From the NCBI RefSeq assembly GCF_005281475.1, contig NZ_CP040106.1, positions 1,369,501-1,433,500 on the forward strand: a stretch of DNA of 64,000 nt, read 5' to 3'. Made by a program: the position numbers and the translations under genes. Positions 6,469-15,799 of this stretch are shown here, piece after piece. Below the pieces are notes generated by a model that saw only the letters and a list, made by a program, of their open reading frames with translations, was not told where the DNA came from and did not search any database. Position 1 is the first letter of the stretch, and each line of letters opens with the position of its first letter. This stretch comes from Echinicola rosea. GTDB taxonomy: Bacteria > Bacteroidota > Bacteroidia > Cytophagales > Cyclobacteriaceae.

Positions 6469-9003
6469 CTAACTACCACTCACTTCTCGGCCCATAAAAG
6501 GATCCGAAATACTGTCCTTGCCGGTTTCCAGTCTGCCCGCATAGCGCACCTCAAATGTGCTAATACCGGGAGATTGGAGTTTGAAATCATACCAGCCCTT
6601 GGAAGATGATGTATCCAATGTAAAGCTTGCTTCGTCCTCAGCATTTACCTTGAATGCCTTCTCAAGATTTTGGTAGGTCTCGTCCGCTAGTTTTAAGTTG
6701 AGGGCCTGTAAGGAGCTAACGTTTTTGACGGTAATTTTCAGCTTATCCGTATAGTTTCTCCGTTTTTTGATAGGCTTGCAGTAAAGCTCCACACGTGGTC
6801 CTTGCGCATCACCCAAAAACTCCCTGAAGTACCCATTTGGTCCATAGACCCTGAGGTGGTAGCGGCCATTTTCAAAGGCCTCCAAAGGCCACTGGTACTG
6901 TACAGTATCGCCGGATTTTACGGCAAAAGCCCAGGTCTTGACAGGCTCATATGTTTCGGAAGATTGGTTCCAGTAGTTACCGGGAGCATATACATTAAAT
7001 GGTGCTCCAAGGGACTCGTCTCCGAAGATATCCGTGGCCGCTTCAAACGTCACCATGAAGTGTTTTCCATCTTCGCTGACTTTGCCATCTACATAAAGTT
7101 CGTAAGGAAGGCTATTGGAGGGTTTGGTACCGGGCTCCTGCTGGGGTAAAGCATCATTTTGGGGATCAGCTGCTACTTTACGGGCTTCGTCCTCTGTTAG
7201 TGTCTTGAAGTTTTTGGGTAGGTCCTTGAATTTTGCATTGTAAATCTGCTGGACGTGCTTGGTTCTGTCCACCCATGCTGGCAAATCTATATCTTCACCT
7301 TTATACGGTCGGAAAGCTGATGTCAAGTCACCGCTGACCGCTCTTCGCCATTCACTGATATTGGTTTCCTTGATGGTTTTTCCGGTTTTTTTGGAAAGCC
7401 ACTTCTCCATTAACTGAATGGTGGAGGTGATGTCACAGACTTGCGAATTGACCCAGCCACCACGGGTCCATGGAGAGGCGATCACGAGTGGCACCCGGTA
7501 GCCCAGGCCTACAGGGCTGGTCCTGGAATCTTCTGCACTAAATCCAGCAGCCTGCTCTTCTTCTTTGGTCACAAATTCCCCTGTGGTATCCAGTCCATCC
7601 GAGGCTTTTCCATTGTCGGGATCATTTGGATTTGGGGCTACAAAAGGTGGAACATGATCAAAATAACCATCATTCTCGTCATAGTTTAGGATAAAGATGG
7701 TCTTTTTCCAAACCTCAGGATTTTGGGTGAGGATATCCATTACCTCAGATACATACCAGGCTCCGTACCAAGGGGCACTTGGATGATCGGAAAATTTCTG
7801 TGGGGCTACCACCCACGAAACAGCCGGCAACTTCCCTTCCTTGACATCCTTGCGAAATTGATACAGCACGTCGCCCTTAGGAATGTTTGTTTCGCGCTGC
7901 TCAGGACCGTCAGCGTAAGTTAAGGTCTCCACTTTATGGTAATTTTTGTCGCCACTGTTGGTGGCAAAAGCCTTTTTATGAAGACGCTGCTCTCTTTGGG
8001 ACAGTTGGTTGAATTTCTCGGGGTTCCAAGTGGCAAGGTATTCCTTCAGTTTGGCCTGTTCGGCTTTCTTTTCTGCGATTTGCTCGGAGAGCGCATCTTT
8101 ATCCACATCAGGCTTGGGCAGATTTGCTTCCAAGGCCTCTAGCTCAGCCGGTAATTCTTGCTGTCTTTTTTTCAGGTACTGGTAATGGCCTTGACTGTAC
8201 CTTACCCCAAACTGCTTGAACCACTCGAGGTTATTATCGGTAAAATTGGCCAGCAATGAACTGTCTTCTACGCCGGTAGGAAGACTGATTTCGTTTTGAT
8301 AGACCTTCCAGGAAATTCCCTCGTCTTCTAATCTGTCCGGGAAAGTAGCCCAATCCACCTCATGGCTGTAGTTTAGTTCTCCATTGCGGACCCTGGCTTT
8401 TTCGCCCTCACCGTGGGTCATTCCTGCCCAGAAATAATTTCTGTTCGTCGTGGTTCCTGTCAGGGAGGCACAGAAGTGCTGGTCACAGACGGTAAATGCA
8501 TCGGCCAGCGCATAGTAAAAAGGAATATCCTCACGGCTGTAATAGCCCATGGTCATCGGCACATCGCGAAATTCCGCACGGCCAGATCTTTTGGCCTCTA
8601 TCCAGCCATTGTATTTGCCTTCATTGCGGGCATCCACTTGGTTTTCCCAACTATGGGGAATATCACGCATCCAAGTGGCTTTGGTGTCTTTGATGTCAAA
8701 CCGAAATGGGGCAAAACGATTGCCGTTCTTGTCCGGCTGTAACCAAACGGGATTCTTGTCCGGCAGGCTGATCGCCCGTGGATCATTAAAGCCCCGGACA
8801 CCCTTTAGCGTGCCAAAGCAATGGTCAAAGGAGCGGTTTTCTTGCATGAGCATGACGACATGCTCCGCATCGTAAAAAGTGGTCCCTGGATCTGGCGAAA
8901 TGGCCAGTGCTTTCTCGATGGAAGTGGGCAATACACTCCACATCCCGGCACTGCCAGAAAGTAAGGCGGCCTTCTTTAAAAAATCTCTTCTAGAATCGTT
9001 CAT
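6469..9003 (-). CDS. Phosphocholine-specific phospholipase C, Tat-exported
   Basis: The 844-residue protein opens with a twin-arginine signal (SRRDFLKKAALLSGSAG, residues 4-20). The phosphoesterase domain (PF04185) follows, with VVMLMQENRSFDHCFGTLKG at about residues 49-68, NYDENDGYFDHVPPF and the SPWTRGGWVNS region. An alpha-helical insert (about residues 283-330, Glu/Lys/Ala-rich) follows the first third. The C-terminal 200 residues form two beta domains like DUF756 of bacterial phospholipase C. It would cleave phosphatidylcholine or sphingomyelin to phosphocholine and diacylglycerol or ceramide outside the cytoplasm. The SusCD pair 1 lies upstream on the same strand with a 263-bp gap. Confidence 0.9.
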   Translation of the reverse strand: MNDSRRDFLKKAALLSGSAGMWSVLPTSIEKALAISPDPGTTFYDAEHVVMLMQENRSFDHCFGTLKGVRGFNDPRAISLPDKNPVWLQPDKNGNRFAPFRFDIKDTKATWMRDIPHSWENQVDARNEGKYNGWIEAKRSGRAEFRDVPMTMGYYSREDIPFYYALADAFTVCDQHFCASLTGTTTNRNYFWAGMTHGEGEKARVRNGELNYSHEVDWATFPDRLEDEGISWKVYQNEISLPTGVEDSSLLANFTDNNLEWFKQFGVRYSQGHYQYLKKRQQELPAELEALEANLPKPDVDKDALSEQIAEKKAEQAKLKEYLATWNPEKFNQLSQREQRLHKKAFATNSGDKNYHKVETLTYADGPEQRETNIPKGDVLYQFRKDVKEGKLPAVSWVVAPQKFSDHPSAPWYGAWYVSEVMDILTQNPEVWKKTIFILNYDENDGYFDHVPPFVAPNPNDPDNGKASDGLDTTGEFVTKEEEQAAGFSAEDSRTSPVGLGYRVPLVIASPWTRGGWVNSQVCDITSTIQLMEKWLSKKTGKTIKETNISEWRRAVSGDLTSAFRPYKGEDIDLPAWVDRTKHVQQIYNAKFKDLPKNFKTLTEDEARKVAADPQNDALPQQEPGTKPSNSLPYELYVDGKVSEDGKHFMVTFEAATDIFGDESLGAPFNVYAPGNYWNQSSETYEPVKTWAFAVKSGDTVQYQWPLEAFENGRYHLRVYGPNGYFREFLGDAQGPRVELYCKPIKKRRNYTDKLKITVKNVSSLQALNLKLADETYQNLEKAFKVNAEDEASFTLDTSSSKGWYDFKLQSPGISTFEVRYAGRLETGKDSISDPFMGREVSGS

Positions 9004-9170
9004 GTCTCTTATGCAAATCAGGTTGATACTTTAAAACTAATCATTTAAAGTAAAAAGAAGCTACCAAGGCTGGAAGTCACTCAGGAATTTAATGGGCTTT
9101 TTTTAATTCCTTAGCGGAGAAACCTTTAAGTTCTTTCTGCCTCGATGTCCTATATTTATTTTGCTATAAA

Positions 9171-9257
9171 GCCTCAAAGTCACCAAGAAGAAGGTCGGGA
9201 TATTCTGTTTTAGAGTATTTACCTGATAATACCTTCATGTCTTAGCGCCTTTGAGGC
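9171..9257 (+). repeat. Inverted-repeat intergenic element R3, copy 1
   Basis: An 87-bp palindromic unit is bounded by GCCTCAAAGTCACCAAG and CTTAGCGCCTTTGAGGC. A relative lies at 59443-59541 with the same inner GGGATATT word and CTTAG-GTCTTGGTGCC-like right arm. It sits between the SusD and phospholipase genes and could form a long stem in the transcript. Its function is not known. Confidence 0.6.
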
Positions 9258-9266
9258 ATAATTATT

Positions 9267-10739
9267 CTATTCCAACCACCAAGGCATTTGGTTAATCTGA
9301 TCGTTGCCTTCCCCAAACTGGCGGGTAATGGCTTCGGTTACATTGGTGGCGTTATAATTGTACTCTGACTGCGGATAGATCCATCGATAGGGGATCGCCA
9401 CACCTGCAGGTCTCCTGAAAGAAGGATATCCTCCTACTCTGTGGTATTCATAAAACGAAGTCCATCCCAGCTGGAAAAAGGACTGCAGGTATTTTTGCAT
9501 GATAATAAGCTGGATTTCCTCTTCCTCAGAAGTGGCTGCGGAGAAATTATTGATGGACTTGGTCAAGTAAATATTGGCGGCTTCTTCGGTCACGTAAGTG
9601 GCATATTCTTCGGAATACAGCTCATAGAATCTAAAAGATGCTTTTACCGCGGATTCATACAGTGCGCCAGCATCAGCAGTGATCCAGCCCCTAACGGCAG
9701 CCTCGGCCAGGATTAGCTGCTGTTCTGCAAATCCAAGCAGCATATAAGGTTCGTTAACGGGGTCTTGGTGATAGCGTTCGTTTACTTTGGAGACATTTCC
9801 TTGCGTAGCTTTTTCGTTCACTTCAGCATAGGGAGCGGCTGGATCACCACCCTCATAAGCAGTAAAATCATCAATGGCCTTTCCAGCTTCCTTGGCTGAT
9901 TTGGTCTGGGTGCAATAGATGAACAACCTGGGATCTTCCCGCTCTTGAAGCCGCTGGATAAATGTGGAGTCCATATACATACCGGAGCTAAAGCTACTGC
10001 TGTTAAATGTAGGATACCGGTTGTTTTGCTGGTCAAGGAATACCACTTGACCGTTTTCTTCCACATTTTCCATCAGGGGTTGATTTTGATAGATTGTGGC
10101 GAATTCACTCACATCGATACTGCCACTTTTTTCGGAAAGGGTCAATATCACCTTAAGTCTAAAGGCGTTGATCAATTTTCTCCAGCTGGTCAGGTCACCG
10201 TCATAGATGATATCACCGGCGATGATGTTATTGGACTCGGCCAAGATGTCATTGGCTTCCTTTAGCTCGGCAAGGATGCCTTCAAATACCGCTTCTTGGC
10301 TGTCATATGCTGGAGCATAGTTTTCTTCGTTTTCTCCTTTTAAGGATGCAGTATAAGGTACGTCTCCGAAGGTCATTGTCAGGTTATAGAAGTGGTAGGC
10401 CCGGAAAAACTTGCCCAATGCCACATAAGTCATGTCGTTGATCCGTTCACCTTCTTCGATCATCTTGGTCACGTCGCGCAAATCGCTGTAGGCTCCGTAG
10501 CTTCCCCTGGCCCATTTGTAATATTGGTTGGTGTTTTCACCATCAGTTTGCACGAGCATTTTGAGGGCGTAAAGTGGGGAAGTTCCTTGATAGGACCTAA
10601 ACGCTTCCCATTCGATATTGGTCAGCAAAAGCTGCGGATGGGTCTCTGTAGGCAGGTTAGGATTGACATTCATCTCCTGAAGGTTGTCACAGGATGCCAA
10701 ACCAATCAATGCCGCAAATAGGATAAGTATATTTTTCAT
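9267..10739 (-). CDS. SusD/RagB-type outer-membrane lipoprotein (SusD-like_2)
   Basis: The chosen start gives MKNILILFAALIGLASCDN, a lipoprotein signal with lipobox LASC; an upstream ATG would only add eight residues. The mature 470 residues show SusD-like helices, including GKFFRAYHFYNLTMTFGDVPY and the C-terminal KYLQSFFQLGWTSFYEYHRVGGYPSFRRP. This matches the SusD/RagB_2 subgroup. It would form the surface lid over the SusC porin encoded just upstream. SusD_2 pairs often import non-starch substrates such as peptides or other polymers; the cargo is unknown. Confidence 0.88.
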   Translation of the reverse strand: MKNILILFAALIGLASCDNLQEMNVNPNLPTETHPQLLLTNIEWEAFRSYQGTSPLYALKMLVQTDGENTNQYYKWARGSYGAYSDLRDVTKMIEEGERINDMTYVALGKFFRAYHFYNLTMTFGDVPYTASLKGENEENYAPAYDSQEAVFEGILAELKEANDILAESNNIIAGDIIYDGDLTSWRKLINAFRLKVILTLSEKSGSIDVSEFATIYQNQPLMENVEENGQVVFLDQQNNRYPTFNSSSFSSGMYMDSTFIQRLQEREDPRLFIYCTQTKSAKEAGKAIDDFTAYEGGDPAAPYAEVNEKATQGNVSKVNERYHQDPVNEPYMLLGFAEQQLILAEAAVRGWITADAGALYESAVKASFRFYELYSEEYATYVTEEAANIYLTKSINNFSAATSEEEEIQLIIMQKYLQSFFQLGWTSFYEYHRVGGYPSFRRPAGVAIPYRWIYPQSEYNYNATNVTEAITRQFGEGNDQINQMPWWLE

Positions 10740-10769
10740 TTTCTTATAATTTCGTAATTGCAAAATCCC

Positions 10770-13700
10770 TTAAAATGTAGCCTTCAAGGTAAACCCTACA
10801 TACCTGGATGAAGGATCTTGGAGGTTATTGTCATCACCATAGTCCGGATCCAAAAGCGGCATTTTTTTCCACATGGCAAGGTTATAGCCGTAAAGCGAAA
10901 GGTCCAGCTTTTTGATCTTTTCGGACTGCATGATGTTCATCAGGTCATAGGTTACCGCCAGCCTTCTCAACTTGAAATAAGAGCGGTCAAAGACATTGGC
11001 AAAGGTCTCGCTTTCTTCTTCGGTTACCTGCGCTTGGTACGGGTAAATTTGTGACCAGGTCTGCCAGCTTACGGCTGTGGTGTTTTGCGCGTACTCACGG
11101 GTATCAGAGATGACATTGCCATCTACGTCCCTGGTAAGCTCGCCACCAGTGACTACTACGCCTTCCGGTACGTAAACAGGTTCTCCTGCTGCATATTCTT
11201 GGTCTCTGTAGAGCACGGAGTTTGGATGCTTGCCGCCCCACCACATTTTTTCGATGGTCAAAGATCGGATCAAACCACCCCATGCACCGTCCACGTCCAT
11301 ATCGACTCTGAAGTCCCCGATGCGGAAGCGGTTCTGAATGCCTAATCTCCAACTTGGATCCAAGTGGCCGATTTTGGTCGGGTAGGGGTCCTTGGTCGGT
11401 AGGCCAGTGTTGGCGTCCAGGATAACCTGTCCATCGGCACTTTTCTGCCAAACAGTGGCATAATATGCATCTGCGCGGTCATTCTTTCTTAGGTTTCCAT
11501 AACGATCTTCACCACCGTAGATGTCCGTGATTCGCCTCACAAAGCGCGTCCAGTTCAGTCCAATATTCCAGTCAAATTTGTCGTGGTCAATGGCCAAATA
11601 ATTCATCATGATCTCCACGCCGTTGGTTGTATATTCATTGCCATTTACCTTTCTGGAAGTGAATCCGGAAGCTTCGGAAATGCTGAGGTTGATGATCTGG
11701 TTTTCGTCCAAGATGCGGTAATAAGTACCTTCCAGTGTCAATCTTTTCTGAGCAAACGAAGTACTCAAGCCTGCTTCAAAAGTAGTGGATTTTTCTGGCT
11801 GGATAGCCGGATTGACCAATCCTGATGGATAATACACCGATGGGGTGGAGCCGTAGGTGACGCCTTTGTTATAGGTGGCCTGCAAGCTATATGGATCCAG
11901 GTCACTGGATACTTCTGACCAAGAAGTATATACTTTCAGGTAATCCATGGCCTTCGGCAAAGTGATGAATTCGGACACCATCGCACTTAAGGATGCTGAA
12001 GGATAGAAGTAGGAGTTAGTCGAAGCAGGAAGGGTAGAGGACCAGTCGTTTCTTCCGGTAAGGTTTAGGAATACCGAATTCCACATTTCCAAGTTTACAG
12101 TACCATACACACTCCGAATGGCTTTTTCGCGGAAAACGTTGGATGCTTGTACCGGTCCTTGTGTATTGCTAAGGCTATAAACGCCCGGAACGATCAATCC
12201 ATCAGAAGAGGCATATTCCTGCTGGTAGGTCCTCCGGAAACTTGACGCACCGGCATTTACACCGAAGGAAAAGTTATCCGTAAGGGTCTTGTAATAGCTT
12301 GCCAAGAAATCGGTGTCCAAGTTGAGCTGGTCATCATTCCACATTTTATAATCGCCGTTTCTGGAATCACCGTAGTTCATGTAAGATTTAGGACTTTGCA
12401 TATCGCTGAAGTCCGCCCTTTGTCTGGCCGATATCCTACCCTGAATATACAGGTCTGGTGTGATCTGATATTTCAGTTTAAGCTTTCCATCCAGTGTGTT
12501 TTGGTCAAATTGCTGGTTCAATTCATGGGCTGCAAAATACACATTGTTATACCATGCGTAATTGTAGTTGGCCTGGCGGTATCCTTCCAGTCCTGGCACG
12601 TACATGTGGTCTTTCAGGTCTTGGCCGTTCACGTCATCACCCATCCAGATCAGGATGGTGTACATGTGATTTTTGGGGCCATAACCGTATCGCGGGTAAT
12701 TGGGAGAATAAACTTTGTTATAACTTGCCGTCGCATCAAGCTGCAAGTTCTCCAGTAACTTAAAGGAAGAATTAAAGGTTAACCCGCCTGTGGTAAGGGA
12801 GGTGTTTGGCACCTGTCCCTTCTGGTTGGAGAAGTTGCCCGAGAAGTAAAACTGTGCCCGATCACCTTGGTAGGCTACAGAAAAATCATTCTTGGTAACG
12901 ATGCCAGTGCGCAAAAAGTCCTTCAAGTTATCATGTCTCACCCACGGGGTAGGTACACGCTCATAACGGGATTTGTCATCATATACGGTTCCGGCTACAT
13001 TTCCATACCATTCGATGGTTTCGCCAGTTTCCTTATCTCTGATGGGACTGTTCCATTGCGGCACCATCACGCCGGGTTCAAACTTCGGCCCCCAGATCAT
13101 ATCACCATCTGAGATCCCGCCATCAGCACCATCCCAGAATTCGTATTTTCCATTAGAGCCGTTACCATACTCCGTTTGGGTTTCGGGAAATACCGTAAAT
13201 CCTGCTGTTACCATATTGCTGGTAGATGCCGTGATCGTAAGGCCTTCTTTGGAGGCATTTTTTCTGGTGATCAGGATGGCACCATTTTTTCCTCGGGCGC
13301 CATACAGTGCTGATGCAGCTCCCCCCTTCAGGACGTTGATACTTTCGATGTCGTCAGGAGAAATGTCATAAAAATCCGTCTCCACAGGTACCCCATCCAA
13401 TACGATCAGGGGAGTTTTACCCCTTAAGGTGAAATTAGGAGATTGGAACATCCCGGTGGGGTTGGTGACCGTCAGGCCGGCCACTTGACCTGAAAGCGCA
13501 TTGCCGACATTCATGGTATTGGCCTGTTCCAGCCCGTCAGTATTTACTTCTTGGGTAGCATAGCCGAGCTTTTTCTTTTGCTGCTTGATACCGATGGCCG
13601 TTACGACCACTTCATCGAGGCTCTTTTCATCCTCAGTAAGGGTGATATCAATGTTGGATTGGCCGTTTACAGGGATTTCCTGAGTGGTAAAGCCAATAAA

Positions 13701-13913
13701 ACTAAATTGCAAAACTGCATCAGTGGCCGCTTCAATGGTATAATTACCTTCAAAATCGGCAACGGTACCCTTGGTGGTACCTTTGATCATAACCGTAACT
13801 CCCGGCAGCCCCATTCCAGAGGCGTCGGTTACCTGTCCAGTGACCTGATCTTGGCCGATAGCCAAAAAAGGAAACAAAAACAGCAATAGTAAAATAGTAA
13901 AAGCCTGTTTCAT
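10770..13913 (-). CDS. SusC/RagA-type TonB-dependent transporter
   Basis: The chosen start gives MKQAFTILLLLFLFPFLAIGQ, a clean Sec signal; the longer upstream frame is not needed. A carboxypeptidase-like beta domain follows (VTGQVTDASGMGLPGVTVMIKGTTKGTVADFEGNY, residues about 24-58), then the TonB-box region (DEVVVTAIG), the plug with VLDGVPVETDFYDISPDDIESINVLKGGAASALYGARGKNG and a long beta-barrel. The 1047-residue length fits the family. It imports a large substrate across the outer membrane with the SusD partner encoded 30 bp downstream. A TAnnTTTG promoter lies 85 bp upstream. Confidence 0.93.
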   Translation of the reverse strand: MKQAFTILLLLFLFPFLAIGQDQVTGQVTDASGMGLPGVTVMIKGTTKGTVADFEGNYTIEAATDAVLQFSFIGFTTQEIPVNGQSNIDITLTEDEKSLDEVVVTAIGIKQQKKKLGYATQEVNTDGLEQANTMNVGNALSGQVAGLTVTNPTGMFQSPNFTLRGKTPLIVLDGVPVETDFYDISPDDIESINVLKGGAASALYGARGKNGAILITRKNASKEGLTITASTSNMVTAGFTVFPETQTEYGNGSNGKYEFWDGADGGISDGDMIWGPKFEPGVMVPQWNSPIRDKETGETIEWYGNVAGTVYDDKSRYERVPTPWVRHDNLKDFLRTGIVTKNDFSVAYQGDRAQFYFSGNFSNQKGQVPNTSLTTGGLTFNSSFKLLENLQLDATASYNKVYSPNYPRYGYGPKNHMYTILIWMGDDVNGQDLKDHMYVPGLEGYRQANYNYAWYNNVYFAAHELNQQFDQNTLDGKLKLKYQITPDLYIQGRISARQRADFSDMQSPKSYMNYGDSRNGDYKMWNDDQLNLDTDFLASYYKTLTDNFSFGVNAGASSFRRTYQQEYASSDGLIVPGVYSLSNTQGPVQASNVFREKAIRSVYGTVNLEMWNSVFLNLTGRNDWSSTLPASTNSYFYPSASLSAMVSEFITLPKAMDYLKVYTSWSEVSSDLDPYSLQATYNKGVTYGSTPSVYYPSGLVNPAIQPEKSTTFEAGLSTSFAQKRLTLEGTYYRILDENQIINLSISEASGFTSRKVNGNEYTTNGVEIMMNYLAIDHDKFDWNIGLNWTRFVRRITDIYGGEDRYGNLRKNDRADAYYATVWQKSADGQVILDANTGLPTKDPYPTKIGHLDPSWRLGIQNRFRIGDFRVDMDVDGAWGGLIRSLTIEKMWWGGKHPNSVLYRDQEYAAGEPVYVPEGVVVTGGELTRDVDGNVISDTREYAQNTTAVSWQTWSQIYPYQAQVTEEESETFANVFDRSYFKLRRLAVTYDLMNIMQSEKIKKLDLSLYGYNLAMWKKMPLLDPDYGDDNNLQDPSSRYVGFTLKATF

Positions 13914-13997
13914 AAAGAAATGTAAGTTATAGGTGGTAGATGATTGAAATTCAATGAATTGCATAGCTGTAAGGTCTGTTATTGCCTTAATTCGTCG

Positions 13998-14030
13998 CAA
14001 AACTATCGCTTCAATCCGTACCAATTCAAA
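13998..14030 (-). promoter_or_regulatory. Promoter for SusCD pair 1
   Basis: On the minus strand TAGTTTTG (13998-14005) matches TAnnTTTG exactly, and TTTG at 14027-14030 can serve as the -33 element with a 21-bp spacer. It would give a leader of about 75 nt. The rest of the gene-free stretch 13914-14388 is AT-rich and holds the terminator of the upstream gene; nothing else was seen in it. Confidence 0.55.
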
Positions 14031-14247
14031 AGTTTCGATTATCTATGTTTTAATTCAGGATAGGCAGTCTTAAGTAAAAATTAACATTCATTAATGGCCC
14101 AAATCAACTATAGCAGCATAAGTCTATCGGGTATCAAAAAAGTATAACCCTGTTAGGATTAAAATGACGAATAGCCAATTTTAATAGAAATAGGACTATT
14201 AATAAAAAGTTAATGAAAGTAAGTATGTAAAAGAGAAATGATTCGTA

Positions 14248-14276
14248 AATAAAAAAACAGATAGAAACTATCTGTT
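14248..14276 (-). terminator. Terminator of the sulfate assimilation operon
   Basis: A perfect 9-bp stem (AACAGATAG / CTATCTGTT) with an AAA loop is followed on the minus strand by a run of about nine T. It lies about 110 bp after the stop of the siroheme dehydrogenase gene, the last gene of the run. Confidence 0.8.
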
Positions 14277-14388
14277 CTTTATAAAATTAAATCAACCGCA
14301 TATATGTTTTTTGTCGAACAGTTGAGATTGGCAAACCATCAAACTGTTCTTTTTAGCCTTTTCCAGTGGTAAAGTGGGCAGGAATATT

Positions 14389-14961
14389 TTACTTCACTAG
14401 GAGTTCTTTCGTCAGTTTGTTTAGGGCCTCTACTTTATATTCGAAGTCGCCTTTTAGCGTATCCCGATATTGATGGATGTTTTCGACCATTTCGTTGATG
14501 TCATCAGGGATGACTTCTTCCAGAAACTGGCGCAGTCGTTTGGCAGTAGTCGGTGATTTGCCATTGGTACTAATGGCGATCTTCACATTCCCTTTGGTGA
14601 CAATGCCGCCCAGATAAAAATCGCACAGCTCTGGCGTATCGGCAATATTTACCAATAGATGCTTGGCTTTTGCGTCCTGTTGGATCTGCTTGTTTACTTC
14701 CTTATCGTCAGTGGCACCAATAACGATGTGACGGTTTTCGAGATAGGTTTTATCATAGGCAGCTTCGATGAGCTGTAGATTTTCCGTTTTGGCTGCAATC
14801 GCCTTGATCTCATCTGAGATTTCCTTGGCAAGAACGGTTACGTTGGCTTTTGGACTGGATTTGAGTAAAAAGCTTAATTTTTCCAGCCCCACGTTTCCTC
14901 CTCCTACGATCAAAGTGTCCAGTTGTGCTACTTTTAGAAACACGGGGTAAAGTTCATTCAT
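14389..14961 (-). CDS. Precorrin-2 dehydrogenase / sirohydrochlorin ferrochelatase (siroheme synthase N-terminal type)
   Basis: The 190-residue protein has the NAD-binding LIVGGGNVGLEKLSFLL at residues 17-33, the VIGATDD segment and the ISTNGKSPTTAKRLRQFLEE region that marks the CysG N-terminal/Met8 family. It oxidises precorrin-2 to sirohydrochlorin with NAD+ and may insert iron, giving the siroheme used by the sulfite reductase in the same operon. The methyltransferase half of CysG is encoded separately just upstream (cobA). It is the last gene before the terminator. Confidence 0.9.
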   Translation of the reverse strand: MNELYPVFLKVAQLDTLIVGGGNVGLEKLSFLLKSSPKANVTVLAKEISDEIKAIAAKTENLQLIEAAYDKTYLENRHIVIGATDDKEVNKQIQQDAKAKHLLVNIADTPELCDFYLGGIVTKGNVKIAISTNGKSPTTAKRLRQFLEEVIPDDINEMVENIHQYRDTLKGDFEYKVEALNKLTKELLVK

Positions 14962-15034
14962 GGTGGTTATGGTTTATGTGTTAAAGTAGCATCGGGAATG
15001 GGTGATTTTCCCGATGCTGTTGATGTTTATGACG

Positions 15035-15799
15035 CTATGCACTGATAGCTTCTCGATATACTTCCATTAATTTAGGACTCTCTCGTACCACCTCGCCGAT
15101 GACAATAACAGCGGGTGCTCCAATGCCAGATGCCTGTACTTTATGTTCGATGTCATGTATGTGACCGGCAACCACTTTTTCATCCGATGTAGTACCGCTT
15201 TGAATCAGGGCAATGGGTGTGTTTTCCCTCCCTGCCTGAGTAAAGGCCGCTACGATCTCCGGAAGTTTTCTGGTGCCCATCAAGATGACTACCGTTGCTG
15301 TGGATTGGGTCGCCAGCTGTATATCACGGGACAGCTGGCCTGATGAGGTAGTGCCTGTAATTACCCAAAAGCTCTCTGAGATACCACGCTTTGTCACAGG
15401 AATACCCTGGTAAGCGGGTACAGAAATGCTAGAGGTAATCCCTGGAACCACTTCAGTCTCTATACCAAATTGCTGAACATAGTCTATTTCTTCAGCTCCC
15501 CGGCCAAACACAAAAGGATCTCCACCCTTTAGCCGTACCACATGGCCGTGCTTGAGGGCATATTCCACGATCAACTTGTTGGTGTCCTGCTGGGGATTCC
15601 ATTTGCACCCATGCCGCTTTCCTACAAATACCTTAAGGGCATTTTTGGTGGCATGTTTTAGGAGCGCTTTATCCACTAATGCATCATAAAGTATCACATC
15701 CGCCTTTCCCAGTGCCAAAATGCCTTTGAGGGTGATCAATTCCGGATCACCAGGGCCGGCACCGACCAAAGTCAATTTCGGTGTGATGGCTGATATCAT
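15035..15799 (-). CDS. cobA: Uroporphyrinogen-III C-methyltransferase (SUMT)
   Basis: The 254-residue enzyme shows the SUMT signatures LVGAGPGDPELITLKG (residues 11-26), VRLKGGDPFVFGRGAEE and GTRKLPEIVAAF. It adds two methyl groups from SAM to uroporphyrinogen III, giving precorrin-2 for siroheme. Its start codon overlaps the stop of the sulfite reductase gene by 4 bp (ATGA), which implies translational coupling and a dedicated role in making the reductase cofactor. Confidence 0.95.
   Translation of the reverse strand: MISAITPKLTLVGAGPGDPELITLKGILALGKADVILYDALVDKALLKHATKNALKVFVGKRHGCKWNPQQDTNKLIVEYALKHGHVVRLKGGDPFVFGRGAEEIDYVQQFGIETEVVPGITSSISVPAYQGIPVTKRGISESFWVITGTTSSGQLSRDIQLATQSTATVVILMGTRKLPEIVAAFTQAGRENTPIALIQSGTTSDEKVVAGHIHDIEHKVQASGIGAPAVIVIGEVVRESPKLMEVYREAISA

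Noticed and set aside
13914..14024. N-terminal extension of the first SusC gene
   Set aside because: The extension would bury the signal peptide MKQAFTILLLLFLFPFLAIGQ; the internal Met and the promoter at 13998-14030 fit the shorter start.
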